Part shown: in pieces, positions 57,751 through 64,000 of the stretch
Position numbering within the stretch: the first letter of the stretch is position 1
How the letters are laid out: every line of letters begins with the position of its first letter
Assembly (NCBI GenBank): GCA_944321345.1
Contig: CALUKY010000002.1
Span: forward strand, 1-64,000
Origin: an uncultured Paraprevotella sp.
GTDB lineage: Bacteria > Bacteroidota > Bacteroidia > Bacteroidales > Bacteroidaceae
DNA length: 64,000 bases
Reading direction: 5' to 3'
Notes under the pieces: model-generated
The model's input: the letters and a program-made list of their open reading frames with translations, nothing else
Database searches by the model: none
What the model was told of the DNA's origin: nothing
Made by a program: the position numbers and the translations under genes

Positions 57751-59538
57751 ATGACGACATTAATCCATAAAAGAGTTGAGCTGCTACGCTCGTTTCTTCA
57801 GGAAAGAGGCCTGAATGCATTCATTTTTCCGAGCACAGACCCGCATCAGGGAGAATATATCCCCGATCATTGGAAAACACGCACCTGGATATCCGGATTT
57901 GACGGTTCTGCCGGAACGGCTGTAGTCACTCTCCGTGACGCGGCCTTGTGGACAGACTCCCGCTACTTTCTCGCAGCCGAAGAACAGTTGAAAGACACTC
58001 CTTTCTCTTTAATGAAAGAGCGGATCGAAGGCACACCGTCCATCACCGAATGGCTCGCGCAGATCCTGCCGGCCGGCAGCAAAGTAGGTATCGATCCCAC
58101 GGTAAATGCTTACGGTTCCTATTTGTCTTGGAAAGAGGAGCTGAAACAAAACCAGATTGAACTGGTTCTGGCTGACGATCCGGCCGAAACATTATGGGAA
58201 GAGCGTCCGGCTGCTCCCACAGACACCATCAGCATACAGCCGGAAGAGTTCTGCGGGAAAACTGTAGCCTGCAAACTGAGCAGAATCCGGAAAAAGATGA
58301 AGGACAACCGCGCCGAGTCCCTTTTACTTTCGGCCCTGGACGAAATTGCCTGGACTCTGAACTTACGCGGTACCGATATCCACTGCAATCCGGTATTCAT
58401 CTCTTATCTTCTGATCACTCCGGAACAGGCCACCTTATTTATATATGGCAGCAAACTGACTCCGGACGTATCGGCATATTTAAAGGAGAATCGCATCGAC
58501 ATCCAAGAATATTCTGATATAGAAAGATTTCTGAAGGATTTTTCGGGAAAAAGCATCATGCTTGATCTGATGAACACGAACTGTGCATTGGTAGAGGCCA
58601 CACCGTCATCCTGTTCCATTATCGACCGCCCGTCGCCGGTGGCTCTGATGAAGGCCATCAAGAACGAAGCCGAAATCAAGGGATTCCGCAACGCCATGAC
58701 ACGCGACGGAGTTGCCATGGTGCATTTTCTGAAATGGTTGGAAGACGAAATGCCGCAAAGCACCATTACCGAGGTGAGCCTCAGCAACCGTCTGGAAGCA
58801 TTCCGCCAGGAACAGTCTTTATATAAGGATATCAGTTTCGACACCATAGCTGCCTATGGACCGCACGCAGCCATCGTACACTACGAACCTACCGTAGAAA
58901 GCGACATTCCTCTGGAGCACAAAGGCCTGCTCCTGCTGGATTCGGGCGCACAATATCAGGACGGAACGACCGACCTGACCCGTACCATCGCTTTGGGACC
59001 GGTAAGCGAAGAGGAAATGCGCGACTATACACTGGTGCTCAAAGGCCATATCGCACTGAGTTCGGCCATTTTCCCCGAAGGAACAACCGGCACTCAGTTA
59101 GATATCTGTGCCCGTTATGCCATGTGGCAGGAAGGCATCAACTATCTGCACGGCACGGGTCACGGCGTAGGCTCTTATCTGAATGTGCACGAGGGGCCTC
59201 ATCAAATCAGAATGAACTTTGTGCCCACTCCCCTGCAAGCCGGAATGACCGTAACCGACGAGCCGGGTATTTACAAAGCCGGGCGCCACGGTATCCGTAT
59301 CGAGAACACCCTGCTGATCTGTGCAGACCGGGAAACCGAGTTCGGAAAATTCCTCCGCTTCGAACCGCTTACCCTCTGCCCGATTGACAAGACTCCAATC
59401 TTAGTATCTCTGCTTGACGAAAAAGAAATCAACTGGATCAACAGTTATCATCAGGAAGTATATGAGCGCCTGTCTCCGTTGCTCGACGAGACACACCGCG
59501 ACTGGCTGAAAGAAAAAACCGCACCAATCATCAAATAA
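57751..59538 (+). CDS. Xaa-Pro aminopeptidase family protein (M24B)
   Basis: 595 residues. Two creatinase-like N-terminal domains (about 1-310) precede the M24 catalytic domain. Metal ligands: Asp in LLLDSGAQYQDGTTDLTRTI (both Asp), His in HGTGHGVGSYLNVHEGP, Glu in TVTDEPGIY, and Glu in GIRIENTLLI. It cleaves the N-terminal residue before a proline. No signal peptide, so cytoplasmic. The gamma-carbonic anhydrase gene follows after 4 bases. Confidence 0.93.
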   Translation: MTTLIHKRVELLRSFLQERGLNAFIFPSTDPHQGEYIPDHWKTRTWISGFDGSAGTAVVTLRDAALWTDSRYFLAAEEQLKDTPFSLMKERIEGTPSITEWLAQILPAGSKVGIDPTVNAYGSYLSWKEELKQNQIELVLADDPAETLWEERPAAPTDTISIQPEEFCGKTVACKLSRIRKKMKDNRAESLLLSALDEIAWTLNLRGTDIHCNPVFISYLLITPEQATLFIYGSKLTPDVSAYLKENRIDIQEYSDIERFLKDFSGKSIMLDLMNTNCALVEATPSSCSIIDRPSPVALMKAIKNEAEIKGFRNAMTRDGVAMVHFLKWLEDEMPQSTITEVSLSNRLEAFRQEQSLYKDISFDTIAAYGPHAAIVHYEPTVESDIPLEHKGLLLLDSGAQYQDGTTDLTRTIALGPVSEEEMRDYTLVLKGHIALSSAIFPEGTTGTQLDICARYAMWQEGINYLHGTGHGVGSYLNVHEGPHQIRMNFVPTPLQAGMTVTDEPGIYKAGRHGIRIENTLLICADRETEFGKFLRFEPLTLCPIDKTPILVSLLDEKEINWINSYHQEVYERLSPLLDETHRDWLKEKTAPIIK

Positions 59539-59542
59539 AACA

Positions 59543-60115
59543 ATGGGAATTATCAAAACACTGAAGGGAATCACCCCGAAATTCGGAAAGAACTGCTATG
59601 TGGCCGAAGGAGCCTGCGTCATCGGCGACGTGACGATGGGCAATGATTGCAGCGTATGGTTCAATGCCGTACTGCGCGGCGACGTGCATTTCATCAAAAT
59701 AGGCAACCGTGTGAACATTCAGGACTGCTGCTGTCTGCACACACTCAGCGGCAAGGCTCCGGTCATTATTGAGGACGATGTCACTATCGGCCATCATGTC
59801 ACCCTGCACGGATGCGTGGTTCATAAAAACGCCCTGGTCGGCATGGGATCCACCGTTCTCGATTTCGCAGAAATCGGCGAAGGTGCCATTGTAGCCGCTG
59901 GAGCTCTGGTACTTAAAAACACGGTGATCGGCCCCGGAGAATTATGGGGCGGTGTACCGGCACGCTTCATCAAGCAGGTAAATCCGGAACTGGCAGCCAG
60001 CCTCAACCAGAGTTATGCGCAGCATTATGTAGACAATATTCCGGTGTACCGCGAAGCGGACAAGCATCCCGAAAATACAACACACAGCTGTTATCCGGAA
60101 GCATCGCAAGACTAA
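59543..60115 (+). CDS. Gamma-class carbonic anhydrase family protein
   Basis: 190 residues of left-handed beta-helix hexapeptide repeats, with GEGAIVAAGALVLKNTVIGPGELWGG. The zinc His candidates are in RVNIQDCCCLHT and in GHHVTLHGC. It would hydrate CO2 or bind metal; many family members are of untested activity. It lies 4 bases after the aminopeptidase gene, probably in one transcript, and ends before a bidirectional terminator. Confidence 0.88.
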   Translation: MGIIKTLKGITPKFGKNCYVAEGACVIGDVTMGNDCSVWFNAVLRGDVHFIKIGNRVNIQDCCCLHTLSGKAPVIIEDDVTIGHHVTLHGCVVHKNALVGMGSTVLDFAEIGEGAIVAAGALVLKNTVIGPGELWGGVPARFIKQVNPELAASLNQSYAQHYVDNIPVYREADKHPENTTHSCYPEASQD

Positions 60116-60157
60116 TCGGGACCGTTTTTAAGGTCACATTCCGATATGATAAAACAA

Positions 60158-60194
60158 AAATGAGTCTGACTCCCCACGGGAATCAGACTCATTT
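60158..60194. terminator. Bidirectional terminator
   Basis: Arms 60158-60174 and 60178-60194 pair over about 16 bp with one mismatch, between the convergent carbonic anhydrase (+) and gltX (-) genes. Confidence 0.75.
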
Positions 60195-60215
60195 GATTTT
60201 ATAACCTTTATCCGT

Positions 60216-61733
60216 TTATTTCAACAGTTCCAAAGCTGTTCTCATTCTCTTCAAGGTTTCTTCCTTACCTAAGAATGCAGCCAGTTCATACATATCCGGG
60301 CCCTTACCGGCACCTACCAGCACTACGCGCCATGGATTCCAAGGCTTCTTGCCGTTAGTCTCCGCCCAAGTGTCAATAGTCTGCTTCAAGGCCTCAACCG
60401 AGAAGTCTTCCTGAGCCTCCAGTATCTGCAACAGTTCTGCCATGTCCGCAGCGGCCTGCTCGTTCCAGTTCTTCTTGATGAACTTGTCTGTCTTGTCAAA
60501 CTGAGTAGGAGCGGTAAAGAAGAAATCACACAAAGGCCACAGATCCTTGATGAAATTGATTTTTTTCATCTTCATCATGCCGATCACAGCCTCCATCTGC
60601 TCCTCAGTGGCCTGAATGCCGTTCTCCTGAAGGATCTTGGCAAATGCAGGAACCAATTCCTTATTATCCTTCATCAGGATATATTCACGGTTGAACCACA
60701 TGCCCTTCACATAATCAAACTTGGCACCAGCCTTGCTACACTTGGTAATGTCAAACAGGCGGATCATCTCGTCCATCGTCATGATCTCCTGGTCATTTCC
60801 CGGATTCCAGCCCAACAGAGCCAGGAAGTTGATGACTGCCTCTGGCAGATAACCGCTCTCACGATAGCCTGATGATACCTCTCCGGTCTTCGGATCGTGC
60901 CACTCCAACGGGAACACCGGGAAGCCCAAACGGTCACCGTCTCGCTTGCTCAGCTTACCTTTGCCGTCCGGTTTGAGCAACAGAGGCAGATGGGCAAAGG
61001 CCGGCATGCTATCCGCCCAACCGAAGGCACGGTACAACAGTACATGCAACGGCGCAGAAGGCAACCACTCCTCGCCACGGATCACGTGAGTAACCTCCAT
61101 CAAATGGTCGTCCACAATATTGGCCAAGTGATAGGTTGGCAACTCATCAGCTGATTTATACAGCACCTTATCATCAAGAATGGTAGAGTTGATCACCACA
61201 TCACCACGGATCATATCATTTACATGCACATCCTCATTCGGCTCAATCTTGAAACGGACCACATACTGCTTGCCGTCAGCAATCATCTGCTCCACTTCTT
61301 CCTTGGACAAAGTCAATGAATTGCGCATCATACTACGGGTAGAGGCATCATACTGGAAGTTGGCAATCTCATTGCGCTTGGCATCCAGTTCCTCCGGAGT
61401 ATCAAAAGCGATATATGCCTTTCCTTCCTCCAACAGCTGGTTAACGTACTTCTTATAGATATCGCGGCGCTCAGACTGACGGTACGGGCCATGGTTTCCA
61501 CCAAAGCTCACTCCTTCGTCAAAATGAATGCCCAACCATTTGAACGATTCGATGATATATTCCTCCGCACCCGGTACAAAACGAGTAGAGTCTGTATCCT
61601 CGATACGGAAAATCAACTCACCGCCATGCTGACGGGCAAACAGATAATTATACAGGGCAGTACGGACACCACCGATATGTAACGCTCCCGTAGGACTCGG
61701 GGCGAAACGAACTCTTACTTTTCTTTCTGACAT
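60216..61733 (-). CDS. gltX: Glutamate--tRNA ligase
   Basis: 505 residues from [22 protein letters not shown] (an ATG directly before it is equally possible; the frame is open further but not conserved). Class I signatures: GALHIGG (HIGH) and [10 protein letters not shown] (KMSKS). It charges tRNA-Glu, and possibly tRNA-Gln, in the cytoplasm. It is single, convergent with the carbonic anhydrase gene. Confidence 0.97.
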   Translation of the reverse strand: MSERKVRVRFAPSPTGALHIGGVRTALYNYLFARQHGGELIFRIEDTDSTRFVPGAEEYIIESFKWLGIHFDEGVSFGGNHGPYRQSERRDIYKKYVNQLLEEGKAYIAFDTPEELDAKRNEIANFQYDASTRSMMRNSLTLSKEEVEQMIADGKQYVVRFKIEPNEDVHVNDMIRGDVVINSTILDDKVLYKSADELPTYHLANIVDDHLMEVTHVIRGEEWLPSAPLHVLLYRAFGWADSMPAFAHLPLLLKPDGKGKLSKRDGDRLGFPVFPLEWHDPKTGEVSSGYRESGYLPEAVINFLALLGWNPGNDQEIMTMDEMIRLFDITKCSKAGAKFDYVKGMWFNREYILMKDNKELVPAFAKILQENGIQATEEQMEAVIGMMKMKKINFIKDLWPLCDFFFTAPTQFDKTDKFIKKNWNEQAAADMAELLQILEAQEDFSVEALKQTIDTWAETNGKKPWNPWRVVLVGAGKGPDMYELAAFLGKEETLKRMRTALELLK

Positions 61734-61756
61734 CATAATTAATTGATTCTTTTGCG

Positions 61757-61764
61757 CAAAATTA
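61757..61764 (-). promoter_or_regulatory. Promoter (-7) of gltX
   Basis: The minus strand reads TAATTTTG, a full match, 24 bases upstream of the start. Confidence 0.55.
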
Positions 61765-61797
61765 GTACTTTTTTTTCTAACCCACGTAATTTTTTCG

Positions 61798-61805
61798 TAT
61801 TTTCG
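61798..61805 (+). promoter_or_regulatory. Promoter (-7) of the HD phosphohydrolase gene
   Basis: TATTTTCG, one base off TAnnTTTG, 25 bases upstream of the ATG at 61830. Confidence 0.35.
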
Positions 61806-61829
61806 CCTAGTTATCAAAAACAGAATAAA

Positions 61830-63929
61830 ATGAACAAGTTTAATAAAAAGAAGAATCTGAATGCACGAGATATTTTTTATCGCATTTGTGTAGGAATTGC
61901 AGCTATTTTACTGGTTGTCTATTTCATGCCTCGGGAAGGACGTTCTGCTTACCAGTTTGATTTGGGCCGCCCCTGGAGATACAGTCAACTGATAGCCACT
62001 TTTGATTTCCCCATTTATAAAAGTGAAGAAGTAATCAAAAAGGAACAGGATAGTGTCATGCATCTGTTCGAACCTTATTTTGAAATAAAGCAATCTGTAG
62101 AAGAAGAACAGATTGCCAGTTTCAGAAAAGACTTTGTACAAATGGAAAAATCAGGAATTCCATCCTATTACAGGGGATACATTGAACAAAAACTTCGCAC
62201 CATGTATCAAAACGGAATTGTACAACCTGAAGATTATAACCATCTCATAGAAGACAGCATCAGAGCAATCCGCATTTTTACAGCCAACCAGTCGGTAATA
62301 CGCCCTATTAAAGAGGTTTTCTCTCACAAAAGCGCCTACAAATTCTTTTTTGAAACAGAAGATACAGCGCGTTACAATCGGATGAAACTCCAAAAATGCA
62401 ACTTAAACCGCTATATTGTATCCAATCTGCTCTTTGATCAAAAAAAGTCCGAAGAACAGAAAAAGGATTTACTCAGCTCAATCTCTTATGCCAGCGGAAT
62501 GGTCATGAGTGGCCAAAAGATTATTGATCGAGGAGAAATCGTCACACAAGAAACCTATAACATATTAGCTTCCTATCTGAAGGAATCCCAGCAGCGCATT
62601 GACTCTTCAAAACAAGAAGCTTATCTTCTTGTGGGACAAATATTATGTGTGGCACTGATATTCTTGTGCATGCTTCTTTACTTTTCTCTATTCCGTAGGG
62701 ATTATCTGGAAAAAGGGAAAAGTGTGCTGCTACTGTTAACCATGGTAGTGGTCTTTCCCATTCTTTCTTCTATTCTCGTATCTGAGAACCTGTTCAGTGT
62801 ATACATTATACCTTTTACCATGGCTCCTATTTTCATTCGGGTTTTTATGGACTCGCGCACAGCATTTGTCATGCATGCCATTATCATTCTTTTATGTGCC
62901 GTTTCACTAAAATACCCTTATGAATTTGTAGCTACTCAGCTTGTTGCAGGAATGGTTGCAATATACAGCCTGAGGGAGTTGTCACAAAGAAGCCAGTTAC
63001 TCCGCACGGCCCTGATTGTCACCATCACGTCATTAGTATTCTATTTCAGCCTGGATCTGATGCACGAAAAAGAAGTGAACAATCTGGAATATAACATTTA
63101 CATCTACCTCATCATCAATGGAATATTATTGCTTTTCGCCTACCCCCTGATGTTCCTGATAGAAAAGCTCTTCGGCTTCACTTCAAATGTCACATTAGTG
63201 GAGCTGTCCAATATCAACAACGATCTGATGCGTCGTATGTCCGAAGTAGCTCCGGGCACCTTCCAACACTCTATGCAGGTAGCCAATCTGGCTACAGAGG
63301 TGGCCAACAAGATTGACGCCAAGGCTCAACTTGTACGAACAGGTGCCATGTATCACGACATTGGCAAGACCTGCAACCCGGCTTATTTTACAGAGAATCA
63401 AAACGGCGTAAACCCTCATGATCAGCTTTCATTAATCGAAAGCGCCCGTATCATCATCAACCATGTTAGTGACGGTTTAAAGCTTGCAGACAAATACAAT
63501 TTGCCCGAAGTAATCAAAGGATTTATCGCAACTCATCACGGAAAAGGGAAGACAAAATACTTCTATATCTCATACAAGAACAAATTTCCTGACGAAGAAG
63601 TCGACGAAAGTCTGTTTACTTATCCGGGACCTAACCCTCAAACAAAAGAACAGGCTATTCTGATGATGGCAGATGCCGTAGAAGCATCTTCCAGAAGTCT
63701 GAAAGATTATACCGAAGAAAGCATCAGTAATCTGGTAGACGCAATCATCGATGCCCAGATAATGGATGGCGCCTTTACCAACTGTCCGATCACCTTCCAG
63801 GATATCAGTACGGCAAAAGACGTTTTTAAGGAAAAACTTAAAACGATCTATCATACACGAATCAGTTATCCGGAGCTGAACAAAAAAGAAAAAACGAATG
63901 AATCCAACGATAAAGAAACAGCTCATTGA
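61830..63929 (+). CDS. Seven-transmembrane HD phosphohydrolase (PgpH-like)
   Basis: 699 residues from [14 protein letters not shown]; the upstream in-frame Met (61743) lies in the promoter region. One N-terminal membrane span (about 18-36), an extracytoplasmic 7TMR-HDED-like domain (about 50-265), a bundle of six or seven membrane spans (about 265-455), then the cytoplasmic HD domain: His480 in [10 protein letters not shown] and the HD of YHDIGK at about 510, with HHGKGK further on. Relatives such as PgpH hydrolyse cyclic di-AMP, so that is the likely activity. It is divergent from gltX. Confidence 0.88.
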   Translation: MNKFNKKKNLNARDIFYRICVGIAAILLVVYFMPREGRSAYQFDLGRPWRYSQLIATFDFPIYKSEEVIKKEQDSVMHLFEPYFEIKQSVEEEQIASFRKDFVQMEKSGIPSYYRGYIEQKLRTMYQNGIVQPEDYNHLIEDSIRAIRIFTANQSVIRPIKEVFSHKSAYKFFFETEDTARYNRMKLQKCNLNRYIVSNLLFDQKKSEEQKKDLLSSISYASGMVMSGQKIIDRGEIVTQETYNILASYLKESQQRIDSSKQEAYLLVGQILCVALIFLCMLLYFSLFRRDYLEKGKSVLLLLTMVVVFPILSSILVSENLFSVYIIPFTMAPIFIRVFMDSRTAFVMHAIIILLCAVSLKYPYEFVATQLVAGMVAIYSLRELSQRSQLLRTALIVTITSLVFYFSLDLMHEKEVNNLEYNIYIYLIINGILLLFAYPLMFLIEKLFGFTSNVTLVELSNINNDLMRRMSEVAPGTFQHSMQVANLATEVANKIDAKAQLVRTGAMYHDIGKTCNPAYFTENQNGVNPHDQLSLIESARIIINHVSDGLKLADKYNLPEVIKGFIATHHGKGKTKYFYISYKNKFPDEEVDESLFTYPGPNPQTKEQAILMMADAVEASSRSLKDYTEESISNLVDAIIDAQIMDGAFTNCPITFQDISTAKDVFKEKLKTIYHTRISYPELNKKEKTNESNDKETAH

Positions 63930-64000
63930 ATGGGCCGGATTTTATGAATCGAAATCTTTTATCCTGAATGACCCTATACAGTTCCCTCACAGGTTTGACC
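63898..64000 (+). CDS. TIGR02757-family protein, N-terminal end (3' truncated by window)
   Basis: 34 residues from the ATG at 63898. [12 protein letters not shown] and NDPIQFPHRF match the opening of the TIGR02757 (DUF2400) family, which has no known function. It overlaps the end of the HD gene by 32 bases in another frame, which suggests coupled translation. Confidence 0.7.
   Translation, partial: MNPTIKKQLIEWAGFYESKSFILNDPIQFPHRFD

Overview
The window is chromosomal DNA of a Bacteroidales bacterium, most likely Bacteroides or Phocaeicola. This rests on four things. The ribosomal-protein and rpoBC clusters have the Bacteroidetes arrangement. Many genes are preceded by the Bacteroidetes sigma-ABfr promoter form (TTTG at -33, TAnnTTTG at -7). 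Shine-Dalgarno sequences are weak or absent before most starts. The arginine pathway uses a transcarbamylase of the N-succinylornithine type. I see no complete insertion sequence, prophage, CRISPR array or rRNA operon.

Layout. 1-2456 (+): end of ddl, a PlsC-like acyltransferase, an unrecognised lipoprotein and a rhodanese lipoprotein. 2639-9429 (-): an arginine/proline block transcribed argR, GNAT (probable N-acylglutamate synthase), argG, pspC-like, argC, argD, terminator, proC, argF'. 9430-12194 (+): ARG-box region, a DUF2007/zinc-ribbon gene, nhaC and a PNPOx-like flavoprotein. 12195-20219 is the accessory stretch. It holds an outer-membrane beta-barrel gene behind a sigma-54-type promoter with a perfect inverted repeat upstream, a GNAT gene fragment, a divergent AraC regulator/RibB pair that is AT-rich, a double-GNAT protein and a GH20 hexosaminidase. 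20789-22832: tRNA-Phe, tRNA-Pro and a B12-binding-type radical SAM gene.

22911-54865 (-) is the information-processing core, read right to left: a tRNA operon (Thr, Tyr, Gly, Thr) with tuf, tRNA-Trp, secE, nusG, rplKAJL and rpoBC; a separate DUF3467 gene; then rpsL-rpsG-fusA, the S10/spc/alpha operons from rpsJ to secY, map, infA, rpmJ, rpsM, rpsK, rpsD, rpoA and rplQ. Structured spacers lie between rplL and rpoB, fusA and rpsJ, and rpsK and rpsD, where ribosomal-protein feedback or attenuation would be expected.

54957-64000: an rpsU-xerC-hpf operon (-), mdh (-), then X-Pro aminopeptidase and gamma-carbonic anhydrase (+), gltX (-), a membrane HD phosphohydrolase (+) and the start of a TIGR02757 gene.

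The most unusual signals are the sigma-54/inverted-repeat promoter of the solo outer-membrane protein, a Ser at the specificity position of the succinylornithine transcarbamylase, a 9-nt perfect Shine-Dalgarno before hpf, three abutting 22-bp repeats after rpoC, and a long-range hairpin before rpsD. All identifications are from reading the sequence and from memory of the families; no database search was run.
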